35,654 bases of DNA from contig PXQN01000015.1 in NCBI GenBank assembly GCA_003021305.1, forward strand, positions 22,151 to 57,804. Reading direction: 5' to 3'. Source of the stretch: Halobacteriales archaeon QH_10_67_22. Its GTDB lineage: Archaea; Halobacteriota; Halobacteria; Halobacteriales; Haloarculaceae. Within the stretch, counting starts at the first letter, position 1. Every line of letters starts with the position of its first letter. Of this stretch, positions 25,221 to 34,162 are shown piece by piece. A program made the position numbers and the translations under genes. The notes below the pieces were generated by a model. That model ran no database searches, was not told the origin of the DNA, and was given only the letters and a program-made list of their open reading frames with translations.

Positions 25221-25745
25221 ATGAGTGCAGAAGACACTGACGCGGACGACGCGGACGAAGAGGAGGAGGACATCCAGTACTTCGTCCGCATCGGTCAGAC
25301 GGACCTCGACGGGACCAAATCCGTCGAACGGTCGCTGACCGAGTTGAACGGGATCGGCCACCGCGCGGCCCGCATCATCGCCGACGAGGCTGGCGTCGAC
25401 CGCCGGCAGGTGTTCGGCAGACTCGACGACGACGTCATCGACGAGGTCGTCGAGACCGTCGAGCACTTCGCCGAGAACGCGCCGGCGTGGCTCACGAACC
25501 ACCGCAACGACTTCTTCGACGGCGAGACAACCCACGAGACCGGCAACGACCTCGAGTTGACCCGCCGCCAGGACATCAACCGCATGAAGATGATAGACTC
25601 CTACAAGGGGGTCCGTCACAAGCGCGGCCAGAAGGTCCGCGGCCAGCGCACCAAGTCCACGGGTCGGTCCGAGGGGACCATCGGCGTCAACGTCGAGGCG
25701 ATCAAGGAAGAACAGGCCGAAGCGGCCGAGGAGGAGGAAGAATGA
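25221..25745 (+). CDS. rps13: 30S ribosomal protein S13
   Basis: A 174-residue S13 protein of the small subunit head, contacting the P-site tRNA and the large subunit. An acidic N-terminal extension of about 18 residues is followed by the helix-two-turn-helix domain (LNGIGHRAARIIADEAG). The C-terminal rRNA-binding tail contains VRHKRGQKVRGQRTKSTGR. Length and sequence are typical of haloarchaea. It opens the rps13-rps4-rps11-rpoD operon and its stop overlaps the rps4 ATG (ATGA). Confidence 0.97.
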   Translation: MSAEDTDADDADEEEEDIQYFVRIGQTDLDGTKSVERSLTELNGIGHRAARIIADEAGVDRRQVFGRLDDDVIDEVVETVEHFAENAPAWLTNHRNDFFDGETTHETGNDLELTRRQDINRMKMIDSYKGVRHKRGQKVRGQRTKSTGRSEGTIGVNVEAIKEEQAEAAEEEEE

Positions 25746-26254
25746 CGCTCGGGTCCAACACCAAGTTCTACGAGACGCCCAACCACCCCTACCAGGGTGA
25801 ACGCATCAGCGAGGAGACCGGGCTGGTCGGCCAGTACGGTCTCAAGAACAAGGAGGAGCTGTGGCGCGCCCAGTCAGAACTGCGCGCCTACCGTCGCGAG
25901 GCCCGGAAACTCCTGGGCCGGACCGACGCCGACGAGACCGAGACCGAGGAGTTTCTCGCCCGGCTCAAGCGCATCGGCGTGCTCGACGCCGACGACGCGC
26001 TGGACGACATCCTGTCGCTGGACGTGACCGACATCCTCGAACGACGGCTCCAGACGGTCGTCTACCGGAAGGGGCTGGCTAACACGACCAAACAGGCACG
26101 GCAGTTCGTCTCCCACGGCCACATCATCGTCGAGGGGCAACGCGTCACGCGCCCGTCGACGAAAGTCGCCGTCGCCGAGGAAGACACCGTCGAGTTCGAC
26201 TCGGCGAGCCCGCTGACAGACGAACTCCACCCCGAACGCGCGGAGGACAACTGA
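25742..26254 (+). CDS. rps4: 30S ribosomal protein S4
   Basis: A 170-residue S4 protein, an early binder of 16S rRNA in small-subunit assembly. The S4 RNA-binding domain is recognised in the second half ([32 protein letters not shown]). Size is normal for archaea. It overlaps the stop of rps13 and ends one base before the rps11 ATG region. Confidence 0.97.
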   Translation: MTLGSNTKFYETPNHPYQGERISEETGLVGQYGLKNKEELWRAQSELRAYRREARKLLGRTDADETETEEFLARLKRIGVLDADDALDDILSLDVTDILERRLQTVVYRKGLANTTKQARQFVSHGHIIVEGQRVTRPSTKVAVAEEDTVEFDSASPLTDELHPERAEDN

Positions 26255-26255
26255 C

Positions 26256-26610
26256 ATGAGCGAGTCCGAAGACGACAAGTGGGGTATCGCCCACGTGCAC
26301 GCATCGTTCAACAACACGATCATCACGATAACCGACGAGACCGGGGCCGAGACGCTGGCGAAATCCTCGGGCGGCACCGTCGTCAAGCAGAACCGCGACG
26401 AGGCCTCACCTTACGCCGCGATGCAGATGGCCGAGGTCGTCGCCGAGGAGGTCCAGGCACAGGGCGTCGAAGGCGTCCACGTGCGCGTCCGTGGTCCCGG
26501 CGGGAACCAGCAGACCAACCCCGGGCCGGGCGCGCAGGCGACCATCCGGGCGCTGGCCCGCGCCGGTCTCGAGATCGGCCGCATCGAGGAGGTCACCCCG
26601 ATCCCCCACC
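26256..26610 (+). pseudogene. rps11: 30S ribosomal protein S11, 3' end missing
   Basis: A small-subunit platform protein. The first 118 codons are normal, including [13 protein letters not shown] and the glycine-rich loop [14 protein letters not shown], up to IPH at 26601-26609. The expected basic C-terminal segment (about ten residues) and stop codon are absent. The sequence passes straight into the rpoD gene in another frame, so translation would read about 50 wrong residues to 26771. S11 is essential, so this is either an assembly collapse or a damaged copy. Confidence 0.85.
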
Positions 26611-27345
26611 GCCAACGGCATCCGCCGGGCGATGGTCGCGGACGTGCCGACCTTCTCGGTCGACACGCTGCGTGTCATCGAGAACTCCAGCGTGATGTTC
26701 GACGAGCAGATCGGGCTCCGGCTCGGGCTCGTCCCGCTGACGACGCCAGCCGGCGAGTTCGAGGTCGGTGACACCGTCACGCTCTCGCTGGACGTCGAGG
26801 GCCCCGGCCGCGAGGAAGCCACCGAGACGGTCACCGCCTACTCGGGCGACATCGTCACGAGCGACCCGATGGTCGAACCCGCCGACGTGAACATCCCGAT
26901 CATCGACCTCAAACCCGGCCAGCGCCTCGAAGTCGAGGCCGAAGCGGTACTCGACCGCGGGCGCGAACACGCCAAACACCAGGGTGGCGTCGCGGTCGGC
27001 TACCGCCACCTCCAGCGCGTCAACGTCGTCGGCGATCTGGGCGAGTTCGAGGACGACGACCCCTACGTGTTGCGAGGTGTGATCGAGGAGCGCGAGGCGG
27101 CACACGCCTCGCCAGGGTCGAGCGGCGAGGAGCCGCGAGACGGCGAACTCGTCCCCTCGGAGGCGTTCGACCACGACCTCCGGAACCGGTATCCGGGGAA
27201 GGAACTCGACGTCGAGGACGTGCCCAACGCCTTCGTGTTCGACGTCGAAACCGACGGGTCGCTGTCGGTCGACGACCTGGTCGTCCGCGCGGTCGACACG
27301 CTGCGTGGCCGCGCCGAGGAACTCCGCGAGTCAGTCCAGTTGTAA
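26611..27345 (+). pseudogene. rpoD: RNA polymerase subunit D (Rpo3), 5' end missing
   Basis: Subunit D of archaeal RNA polymerase, counterpart of the bacterial alpha N-terminal domain. The frame starts abruptly at [19 protein letters not shown], an internal alpha motif, without the initiation codon and the first roughly 30 residues. It then runs normally to 27345, with [17 protein letters not shown] and [15 protein letters not shown] present. There is an extra stretch of about 15 residues after RGVIEE. The join with rps11 lies at about 26610. Confidence 0.85.
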
Positions 27346-27552
27346 CGATGAACGGCCCCGAACCCACACACGACGCCTGCCCCCGTCCGCAGTCGCGGGC
27401 GACGAGCGGGCGCGCTCGTCCGGCCCCGGCGGCGGGGACGGCGGCAGTCGTGGGATCGCCCGTCGTCGCCCGCCGGCCAGGACCCCGGTCGGCGGCCGGC
27501 GGCGGGACGATCGAAACCGGTTTCAGGGCCCGCGAGAAACGAGACACTGCGC

Positions 27553-27637
27553 GCAGGGATAGCCAAGTCAGGCCAACGGCGCAGCGTTCAGGGCGCTGTC
27601 CCGTAGGGGTCCGCAGGTTCAAATCCTGCTCCCTGCA
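27553..27637 (+). tRNA. tRNA-Leu (CAG)
   Basis: The acceptor stem is GCAGGGA/TCCCTGC. The anticodon stem CAGCG/CGCTG encloses loop TTCAGGG, giving anticodon CAG. A long variable arm (TCCCGTAGGGGTCC region) marks a class II tRNA. It lies 12 bases before rpl18e. The 207 bases between rpoD and this gene hold no gene I can support. Confidence 0.94.
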
Positions 27638-27649
27638 TCCTTACTATTC

Positions 27650-28000
27650 ATGAGCAAGACTAACCCGAGACTCAGTCGTCTCATCGCCGATCTGAAGGCG
27701 ACAGCCCGCGAGACGGGCAGTGACGTTTGGAGTGACGTCGCCCAGCGCCTCGAAAAACCCCGGCGCACCCACGCGGAAGTCAACCTGGGCCGCATCGAAC
27801 GCTACGCCCGGGAAGACGAGACCGTGGTCGTGCCGGGCAAGGTGCTGGGCAGCGGCGTCCTCCAGAAGGACGTCACTGTCGCCGCGGTCGACTTCTCCGG
27901 CACCGCCGAGACGAAGATCGACCAGGTCGGCGAGACGGCAACGCTAGAACAGGTCGTCGAGAACAACCCCGAAGGCGCGAACGTGCGGGTGATCCGATGA
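27650..28000 (+). CDS. rpl18e: 50S ribosomal protein L18e
   Basis: A 116-residue large-subunit protein found only in archaea and eukaryotes, related in fold to L15. Features are the helical start ([14 protein letters not shown]) and the [16 protein letters not shown] strand-turn segment. It begins the rpl18e-rpl13-rps9-rpoN-rpoK-eno-rps2 operon and its TGA overlaps the ATG of rpl13. Confidence 0.96.
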   Translation: MSKTNPRLSRLIADLKATARETGSDVWSDVAQRLEKPRRTHAEVNLGRIERYAREDETVVVPGKVLGSGVLQKDVTVAAVDFSGTAETKIDQVGETATLEQVVENNPEGANVRVIR

Positions 28001-28431
28001 GCGTCGCCGAGTTCGACGCCGACACGGTCGTCGACGCCCGCGACTGCATCCTCGGTCGCGTCGCCTCCCAGGTCGCCGAACGCGCCATCGACGGCGAACG
28101 GATCGCCGTGGTCAACGCCGAGCGCACGGTCATCACCGGCTCCCAGGAGGACGTGGTCGGCACGTTCCGGGAGCGACGCCGCGTCGGCTCCGACCGCGGC
28201 CCGGCCTACCCCAAGCGCCCGGACGGCATCTTCAAGCGGTCTATCCGCGGGATGGTGCCACACAAGCGCGACCGCGGTCGCGAGGCGCTCGGGAACGTCC
28301 GCGTGTACGTCGGCAATCCCTATGATAGTGCGGAGGTACTCCCGGACACGTCGCTGGACCGGCTCTCGAACATCAAGTTCGTCTCGCTGGGCGAGGTCAG
28401 CGAGGCACTCGGAGCAGACAAGACATGGTAA
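27997..28431 (+). CDS. rpl13: 50S ribosomal protein L13
   Basis: A 144-residue L13 protein, an early assembly protein of the large subunit. Typical segments are [17 protein letters not shown] near the start and [18 protein letters not shown] in the middle. Normal archaeal length. Its end overlaps the rps9 start at 28425. Confidence 0.96.
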   Translation: MSVAEFDADTVVDARDCILGRVASQVAERAIDGERIAVVNAERTVITGSQEDVVGTFRERRRVGSDRGPAYPKRPDGIFKRSIRGMVPHKRDRGREALGNVRVYVGNPYDSAEVLPDTSLDRLSNIKFVSLGEVSEALGADKTW

Positions 28432-28823
28432 CGAACACCTCTGGCAAGAAGAAGACGGCCGTCGCCCGCGCGACCATCAGCGAGGGCGAGGGTCGCGTGC
28501 GCGTCAACGCACAGCCGGTCGAACTCACCGACCCGGAGCTGGCGCGCCTGAAGATGCTCGAACCGTTCCGGCTGGCAGACGACGACCTCCGCGAGGCAGT
28601 CGACGTCGAGGTCGACGTCGAGGGCGGCGGGGTCATGGGACAGGCCGACGCCGCGCGCACGGCCATCGCGCGCGGCCTCGTCCAGCACACCAACGACGCC
28701 GAACTCCGCGACGCCTACATGGAGTTCGACCGCTCGCTACTGGTCAACGACGTCCGCCAGTCCGAATCCAAGAAGTGGGGCGGCCCCGGCGCACGGGCCC
28801 GCTACCAGAAGTCCTACAGGTGA
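28425..28823 (+). CDS. rps9: 30S ribosomal protein S9
   Basis: A 132-residue S9 protein whose C-terminal tail reaches the P-site tRNA. It opens with [15 protein letters not shown] and closes with the conserved basic end [10 protein letters not shown]. Complete, and overlapping rpl13 by seven bases. Confidence 0.97.
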   Translation: MVTNTSGKKKTAVARATISEGEGRVRVNAQPVELTDPELARLKMLEPFRLADDDLREAVDVEVDVEGGGVMGQADAARTAIARGLVQHTNDAELRDAYMEFDRSLLVNDVRQSESKKWGGPGARARYQKSYR

Positions 28824-28829
28824 TCACAC

Positions 28830-29024
28830 ATGATGGTCCCGGTCCGGTGTTTCACCTGTGGCAACGTCGTCGGCGAGCACTGGGAGGAGTTCAAGGCCCG
28901 CGCCAAGGAGGGCGACGAGGACCCCGAACTGGTGCTCGACGAGCTCGGTGTGGAACGACACTGCTGTCGCCGGATGCTCGTCTCACACAAGGACCTGGTC
29001 GACATCGTCGCACCCTACCAATGA
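28830..29024 (+). CDS. rpoN: RNA polymerase subunit N (Rpo10)
   Basis: A 64-residue subunit of archaeal RNA polymerase that holds the D/L assembly platform. The atypical zinc site is complete: CFTC at residues 7-10 and CC in HCCRRM at about 44-45. Its stop overlaps the start of rpoK. This is archaeal Rpo10, not the bacterial sigma factor of the same symbol. Confidence 0.97.
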   Translation: MMVPVRCFTCGNVVGEHWEEFKARAKEGDEDPELVLDELGVERHCCRRMLVSHKDLVDIVAPYQ

Positions 29025-29200
29025 GCCAACACTACAACCGCTACGAGAAAGCACGCATCATCGGCGCGCGAGCGCTGCAGGTAGCCTACGGGGCGCCGGT
29101 CCTGGTCGACACCGACCAGACCCAGCCGATCCTCATCGCCGCCGAGGAGTACGACTCGGACGTGCTCCCGTTTACCGTCCACCGGGGTGAGGGGTCGTGA
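29021..29200 (+). CDS. rpoK: RNA polymerase subunit K (Rpo6)
   Basis: A 59-residue subunit, counterpart of eukaryotic Rpb6 and bacterial omega, stabilising the largest subunit. The conserved signature [20 protein letters not shown] covers residues 8-27. It overlaps rpoN and eno by four bases each, so the operon is tightly coupled. Confidence 0.96.
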   Translation: MSQHYNRYEKARIIGARALQVAYGAPVLVDTDQTQPILIAAEEYDSDVLPFTVHRGEGS

Positions 29201-30396
29201 CGCTTATCACCGAGGTCCGGCTCCGCCGCATCCTCGACTCCCGGGGCAACCCGACCGTCGAGGCCGACGTCCTGACCGACTCGGGCGGGTTCGGCCGCGC
29301 GGCCGCCCCGTCGGGCGCCTCGACCGGCGAGTACGAGGCCGTCGAGCGCCCGGCCGGCGAGGCCATCGCCACCGCTCGCGAGGACGCCATCCCGCGACTG
29401 GTCGGCGAGGTCCACGCCGGCAACCAGCGCGAGGTCGACGCCGCCCTCGCCGCGGCCGACGGCACCGACGACTACGGCCATATCGGCGCCAACAGCGCCG
29501 TCGCCATCTCGATGGCCGCGGCCAAGGCCGGCGCGAACGTGCTCGGTGCGCCGCTGTACCAGCATCTGGGTGGCACCTTCCGGGGACAGACGTTCCCGAC
29601 GCCGCTTGGCAACATCATCGGCGGGGGCGAACACGCCGCCGACGCGACCGACATCCAGGAGTTCCTCTCGGCGCCCGTCGGCGCACCCTCCGTGACGGAG
29701 GCCGTCTTCGCCAACGCCGCCGTCCACCAGAAGGTCCACGACCTCCTGATCGAGCGCGGTGTCCCCTCGGGCAAGGGCGACGAGGGCGCCTGGGCGCCCT
29801 CCATCGACGACAGCGAGGCCTTCGAGATAGCCGACGAGGCGACCAAAGCGGTCGCCGACGAGGTCGGCTTCGAGATACGCTTTGGCCTGGACGTGGCCGC
29901 CGCCGAGATGTTCGAGGACGGCGCCTACCAGTACGGCGACCGCGAGCGCACGCCCGACGAACAGATCGACTACATGGTCGAGCTGGTCGAGGAGTACGAC
30001 CTGGTCTACGTCGAGGACCCCCTCGACGAGGACGACTACGAGGGCTTCGCCGACCTGACCGACAGGGTCGGCGACCGGACGCTGGTCTGTGGCGACGACC
30101 TCTTTGTCACCAACACCGAGCGCCTGGCCGACGGCATCCAGCAGGGAGCGGGCAACAGCATCCTCATCAAGCCCAACCAGATCGGGACACTCAGCGACGC
30201 GTTCGACGCCATCGAACTGGCCGTCGAGAACGGCTACGGCCACGTCGTCTCCCACCGCAGCGGCGAGACGGAGGACGCGACCATCGCACACCTCGCCGTC
30301 GCGACCGACGCACCGTTCATCAAGACGGGTGCGGTCGGCGGCGAGCGCACCGCGAAGCTGAACGAACTCATCAGGATCGAGGACAACGCAGTATGA
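29197..30396 (+). CDS. eno: Enolase (phosphopyruvate hydratase)
   Basis: A 399-residue glycolytic enzyme converting 2-phosphoglycerate to phosphoenolpyruvate. It starts with the [15 protein letters not shown] segment and has the catalytic-loop region [11 protein letters not shown]. Magnesium ligands lie in [19 protein letters not shown] and CGDDLFVTN, and the signature [11 protein letters not shown] is followed by SHRSGETED. All key residues are in place. Its TGA overlaps the ATG of rps2. Confidence 0.97.
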   Translation: MTLITEVRLRRILDSRGNPTVEADVLTDSGGFGRAAAPSGASTGEYEAVERPAGEAIATAREDAIPRLVGEVHAGNQREVDAALAAADGTDDYGHIGANSAVAISMAAAKAGANVLGAPLYQHLGGTFRGQTFPTPLGNIIGGGEHAADATDIQEFLSAPVGAPSVTEAVFANAAVHQKVHDLLIERGVPSGKGDEGAWAPSIDDSEAFEIADEATKAVADEVGFEIRFGLDVAAAEMFEDGAYQYGDRERTPDEQIDYMVELVEEYDLVYVEDPLDEDDYEGFADLTDRVGDRTLVCGDDLFVTNTERLADGIQQGAGNSILIKPNQIGTLSDAFDAIELAVENGYGHVVSHRSGETEDATIAHLAVATDAPFIKTGAVGGERTAKLNELIRIEDNAV

Positions 30397-31184
30397 GCGG
30401 AAACGAACGCGAAGGGCTCGACGCCGCCGAATCCGACGTCGACCCGACAGCCGACGACGAGACAGACAGCGAGGAACCGGCCGGTGCCGACGCCGGGGCC
30501 GAGGCGGACGCCGACGCTGCCGCCGACGCCGAGGACGCGCCCGAGACCGACGAGGAACCCGACGAGGGGCCGACGCTCGACGAGGACGTCATGCCCGACG
30601 AGGAGGCAGATCTGCTCATCCCGGTCGACGACTACCTCGGTGCGGGGGTCCACATCGGCACCCAGCAGAAGACCCAGGACATGGAGCGGTTCATCCACCG
30701 CGTCCGGACCGACGGGCTGTACGTGCTCGACGTGAGCATGACCGACAGCCGGATCCGGACCGCGGCGGACTTCCTGGCCAACTACGAGCCCGAACAGATC
30801 CTGGTCGCGTCGTCGCGCCAGTACGGCCGGTTCCCGGCCGAGAAGTTCGCCGACGCCGTCGGCGCCCGCGCCCGCACGGGGCGGTTCATCCCGGGCACGC
30901 TGACCAACCCGGACTACGACGGCTACATCGAACCCGACGTCGTGGTCGTCACCGACCCCATCGGCGACGCCCAGGCCGTCAAGGAGGCCATCACGGTCGG
31001 CATCCCGGTCATCGCGATGTGTGACTCCAACAACCAGACCGCCAACGTCGACCTGGTCGTCCCCACCAACAACAAGGGGCGCAAGGCGCTGTCTGTCGTC
31101 TACTGGCTTTTGGCCAACGAGACGCTCGACCGCCGCGGCGCCGAACCAGCCTACTCGCTCGACGACTTCGAAACCGAGATCTGA
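30393..31184 (+). CDS. rps2: 30S ribosomal protein S2
   Basis: A 263-residue S2 protein of the small-subunit body. The first 70 residues are an acidic low-complexity extension rich in Asp, Glu and Ala, seen in many halophilic S2 proteins. The core then starts at [13 protein letters not shown] and includes [15 protein letters not shown] and [21 protein letters not shown]. It closes the translation operon. The 243 bases after it hold no gene I can support; one minus-strand frame starting at 31308 looks coiled-coil-like for 40 residues but then runs into rps2. Confidence 0.96.
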   Translation: MSGNEREGLDAAESDVDPTADDETDSEEPAGADAGAEADADAAADAEDAPETDEEPDEGPTLDEDVMPDEEADLLIPVDDYLGAGVHIGTQQKTQDMERFIHRVRTDGLYVLDVSMTDSRIRTAADFLANYEPEQILVASSRQYGRFPAEKFADAVGARARTGRFIPGTLTNPDYDGYIEPDVVVVTDPIGDAQAVKEAITVGIPVIAMCDSNNQTANVDLVVPTNNKGRKALSVVYWLLANETLDRRGAEPAYSLDDFETEI

Positions 31185-31427
31185 GGCGCAACTCTTTCCG
31201 ACTTTCCCGCTCGTCGGCGAGCGTCTGCAGTTCCGTGGCTACCTCGTGGAGACGGGTGATCCGCCGGTCGCCCTCCGCCGGCGCCCCAGCGTCACCGTCC
31301 GGGCACATCCTTTCGTTTCATTCGGCCAGTCATCACGAAACTTTCGGGGTCGTGAGACCGATTGCAGGGGACCGACGTGACTCGAGGTGGGGAACGCATA
31401 TCTGTCCGCCGTGAGTAGCCCGTGGCC

Positions 31428-31826
31428 ATGGCCGAGGGCGACACACTCGTCAACACGCTGATCGGTGCCGTCGCGAGCACCGTCCTGAGCGGTGTGGTCC
31501 CGTTCGCGCCAGTGTTCGGCGGCGCCATCGCGGGCTACCTCCAGGCCGGCGACCGGAACGACGGCCTCCGCGTGGGCGCGCTCGCAGGGCTCGTCGCGTT
31601 CGTCCCCGCGCTGGTGTTGGGAATACTCGTCCTCGGATTCGTCCTGAGCGTCGTCGTCGGCGGTGCCGTGCGGGGTGCGCCGATGGGGTTCAGCCTGTTC
31701 GGCTCGCTGGGCGTCGTCGGGGTCGTCGTCTTCGGCATGTTCGGGTTCGCGTACTTCGTCGGCCTGAGCGCACTCGGCGGCTGGATCGGTAACTACGTGA
31801 AATACGACACCGACATCGACCTCTGA
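31428..31826 (+). CDS. DUF5518-like membrane protein
   Basis: A 132-residue protein with hydrophobic helices at about 10-35, 48-72, 78-100 and 100-120, rich in Gly and Val, in the style of haloarchaeal DUF5518 proteins. I start at the ATG at 31428, although an upstream GTG at 31422 is in frame. It is followed one base later by a second gene of the same type, with a matching layout. The function is unknown. Confidence 0.65.
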   Translation: MAEGDTLVNTLIGAVASTVLSGVVPFAPVFGGAIAGYLQAGDRNDGLRVGALAGLVAFVPALVLGILVLGFVLSVVVGGAVRGAPMGFSLFGSLGVVGVVVFGMFGFAYFVGLSALGGWIGNYVKYDTDIDL

Positions 31827-31827
31827 G

Positions 31828-32250
31828 ATGGCGACCGACAGCTCGATCCTGGACCGACTGCCCGACCGCTCCGGCGTGACCTTCAGCGCCGTCTACGGCG
31901 CCGTGGTGACGGTCCTACTCTCCTTTCTGCCCTTTTCGTCGGTGCTGGGCGGGGCCGTCGCCGCCACGCGCTACGACAGGACGGGCTACCCCCGGGGGGC
32001 GGGCGTCGGGTTGCTGTCGGGGCTGTTCGCTGCGCTGCCACTGGCGGCGCTGTTCGTCCCCGCGCTCGCCATCGCTGGCGCTCTGGGTTTCGGCGTCGAC
32101 CCCGCCTCGCCCGCCTACGACGTCTTCCTCACCATCGTCGTCGTGTTCTTCCTCGCCTACACGGTCGGCCTCGGCGCGCTGGGTGGACTGGTCGGCGTGT
32201 GGGTCGGCGCGAATACCGAGTGGAGCGTCGACCCCGTCACGTGGGTGTGA
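31828..32250 (+). CDS. DUF5518-like membrane protein, second copy
   Basis: A 140-residue protein with an N-terminal polar segment of about 20 residues, then hydrophobic helices at about 22-46, 55-85 and 100-125. The VLGGAVAATRYDR and VGLGALGGLVGVWVGAN segments resemble the gene just upstream (FGGAIAGYLQAGDR and VGLSALGGWIGNYV), so the pair looks like an ancient tandem duplication. The function is unknown. Confidence 0.65.
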   Translation: MATDSSILDRLPDRSGVTFSAVYGAVVTVLLSFLPFSSVLGGAVAATRYDRTGYPRGAGVGLLSGLFAALPLAALFVPALAIAGALGFGVDPASPAYDVFLTIVVVFFLAYTVGLGALGGLVGVWVGANTEWSVDPVTWV

Positions 32251-32330
32251 GACCGGCGGGCGACGGTCGTGTCTCCCGGAGACTGAAGCCGACGTCCGCG
32301 TGGGCGGATACAGTGGGGCCATCGGCAATA

Positions 32331-32338
32331 CCTAACAT
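32331..32338 (+). promoter_or_regulatory. Weak TATA-like box of mvk
   Basis: CCTAACAT is centred about 27 bases before the ATG at 32361. The match is weak; spacing is the main support. Confidence 0.3.
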
Positions 32339-32360
32339 CCCGGGGGTTCCACGGACGTGC

Positions 32361-33347
32361 ATGGTAACCGCGAGCGCCCCCGGGAAAGTAATCTTACTCG
32401 GGGAGCACGCAGTCGTGTACGGGGAGCCGGCGATAGCGTGTGCCATCGAGCGACGGGCCCGCGTGACGGCCGAACGGACCGGCGACGGCGGGCTGACGAT
32501 CCACGCCGACGACCTCTCGCTGGACGGGTTCACCGTCGAGTACGAAGGCGGTCCCGACGGCCGGCCCGACGTCGACGTGCCGGCGGCGTTGCTGGAGGCG
32601 GGGATGGGCTACTTCGAGGGGGCCGTCGCGCAGGCTCGCGAAGCGGCCGGCGCGCCCGCGGCCGGGGTCGAACTCACGGCCGAGAGTTCGATCCCGCTGG
32701 GCGCGGGGCTGGGGTCGTCGGCGGCCGTGACCTGTGCGACCATCGAGGCCGTCACGCGGGAACTGGGCGTCGAACTCGACGAACGGGAGGTGGCCGACCG
32801 CGCCTACCGGGTCGAACACGACGTCCAGGACGGCAACGCATCGCGGACCGACACCTTCTGCTCGGCGGTCGGCGGCGCGGTCCGCATCGAGGGCGACGAC
32901 ACCGAGGCACTCGACGGCGTCTCTCACCTCCCGCTGGTGGTCGGCTACGACGGCGGAGCGGGTGACACGGGCGCGCTGGTCGCTGGTGTGCGTTCGATGC
33001 GAGAGCAGTACGACTTCGCGGCCGACACCGTTGAGACGGTCGGCGACGTGGTCCGGGGCGGCGAGGCGGCACTCCACGAGGGGGACCTGGACGAACTCGG
33101 CCGGTTGATGGACTTCAATCACGGGCTGCTCTCGGCGCTGGGGGTCTCGGCGCGGACGCTCGACGCGATGGTGTGGGCCGCCCGCGACGCCGGGGCCCTG
33201 GGCGCGAAGCTCACCGGTGCCGGCGGCGGCGGCTCCATCGTCGCGCTGGACGAGAGCGACGACACCGCCACCGCACTCCGGTACACGCAGGGCTGTGAAC
33301 AGACCTTCCGGGCGGAACTCGACACGGAGGGCGTCCGCGTCGAATGA
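32361..33347 (+). CDS. mvk: Mevalonate kinase
   Basis: A 328-residue GHMP kinase that phosphorylates mevalonate. The start ASAPGKVILLGEHAVVYG is diagnostic. The ATP loop PLGAGLGSSAA is at about residues 112-122, and the third GHMP motif KLTGAGGGG lies near 283. All three are intact. Its end overlaps the ATG of the next gene. With that kinase it feeds isopentenyl diphosphate into membrane lipids and the carotenoids made by the crtD-lyeJ-cruF cluster. Confidence 0.95.
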   Translation: MVTASAPGKVILLGEHAVVYGEPAIACAIERRARVTAERTGDGGLTIHADDLSLDGFTVEYEGGPDGRPDVDVPAALLEAGMGYFEGAVAQAREAAGAPAAGVELTAESSIPLGAGLGSSAAVTCATIEAVTRELGVELDEREVADRAYRVEHDVQDGNASRTDTFCSAVGGAVRIEGDDTEALDGVSHLPLVVGYDGGAGDTGALVAGVRSMREQYDFAADTVETVGDVVRGGEAALHEGDLDELGRLMDFNHGLLSALGVSARTLDAMVWAARDAGALGAKLTGAGGGGSIVALDESDDTATALRYTQGCEQTFRAELDTEGVRVE

Positions 33348-34105
33348 CGACCGTCCTCAAGCTCGGCGGGAGCGTGATAACGGACAAGAGCGCACCCGAG
33401 ACGGTCGACGCGGACGCACTGGCGGCCGCCGCGACGGCCGTCACAGCGGGAGCGACCGACCCGGCGGGCGAGCTGGTGGTCGTCCACGGCGGCGGGAGTT
33501 TCGGCCACCACCACGCCGCCGAACACGGCGTTAGCGCGACCGAGGGGACCGACGACGCCGCCACCGTTCGCGAGATACACGACGCGATGGGGCGACTGAA
33601 CGCGGCGGTCCTCGACGCGCTGGGCGAACGCGGCGTTCCAGCGCTTCCCGTCCGCCCGCTGTCGGCGGCCGCGCGCGACGAAGACAGCACGCTCACCCTG
33701 GCGACGACCGCCGTCGAACGACAGCTCGGGGAGGGGTTCTGTCCCGTCCTGCACGGCGACGTGGTCGTCCACGAGGGCGCGGGCGCGACGATACTCAGCG
33801 GCGACGAGATAGTCGCCGCGCTGGCCCGGTCGCTGTCCGTCGACCGGGTCGGACTCTGTTCGACGGTACCGGGCGTGCTCGACGCCGACGGGGACGTCGT
33901 CGAGCGCGTCGAGCGGTTCGCGGACGTCGCCGAGGCCGTGGGCGCGAGCGACGCGACCGACGTCACCGGCGGGATGGCCGGCAAAGTCCGGACGCTGCTG
34001 GACCTGCCCGTCCCGGCGTCCGTGTTCGGTTCGGCAGCCCTCCGCGGGTTTCTCGACGGCGACCGCCCCGGAACCCTGGTCGCCGGTCCGAACGTCGAGG
34101 AATGA
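33344..34105 (+). CDS. ipk: Isopentenyl phosphate kinase
   Basis: A 253-residue amino-acid-kinase-fold enzyme that turns isopentenyl phosphate into isopentenyl diphosphate, the last step of the alternative mevalonate pathway of haloarchaea. The nucleotide-binding LKLGGSVITDK is at the start. The HGGGSFGHHHA segment carries the His that marks IPK against related kinases. GDVVVHEGAGATILSGDEI and DVTGGMAGKV follow. It overlaps mvk by four bases. The following 404-residue gene has its own promoter. Confidence 0.94.
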   Translation: MTTVLKLGGSVITDKSAPETVDADALAAAATAVTAGATDPAGELVVVHGGGSFGHHHAAEHGVSATEGTDDAATVREIHDAMGRLNAAVLDALGERGVPALPVRPLSAAARDEDSTLTLATTAVERQLGEGFCPVLHGDVVVHEGAGATILSGDEIVAALARSLSVDRVGLCSTVPGVLDADGDVVERVERFADVAEAVGASDATDVTGGMAGKVRTLLDLPVPASVFGSAALRGFLDGDRPGTLVAGPNVEE

Positions 34106-34131
34106 CCTACCAGAGTCCCGACCGCCGAAAC

Positions 34132-34139
34132 CTATTAGG
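34132..34139 (+). promoter_or_regulatory. TATA-like box of the acidic membrane protein gene
   Basis: CTATTAGG is centred about 27 bases before the ATG at 34163, the spacing of a leaderless haloarchaeal promoter. Confidence 0.5.
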
Positions 34140-34162
34140 CCACCGTCGGACATGGCCAACTT

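Noticed and set aside
27348-27653. Plus-strand frame of 101 codons starting right after rpoD
   Set aside because: It runs through the whole tRNA-Leu gene, is rich in Arg, Pro and Gly like out-of-frame GC-rich DNA, and has no recognisable family.
31009-31308. Minus-strand frame of 99 codons downstream of rps2
   Set aside because: Its first 40 residues look helical, but the rest is antisense to rps2 with Arg- and Trp-rich shadow composition. A real small gene cannot be supported.
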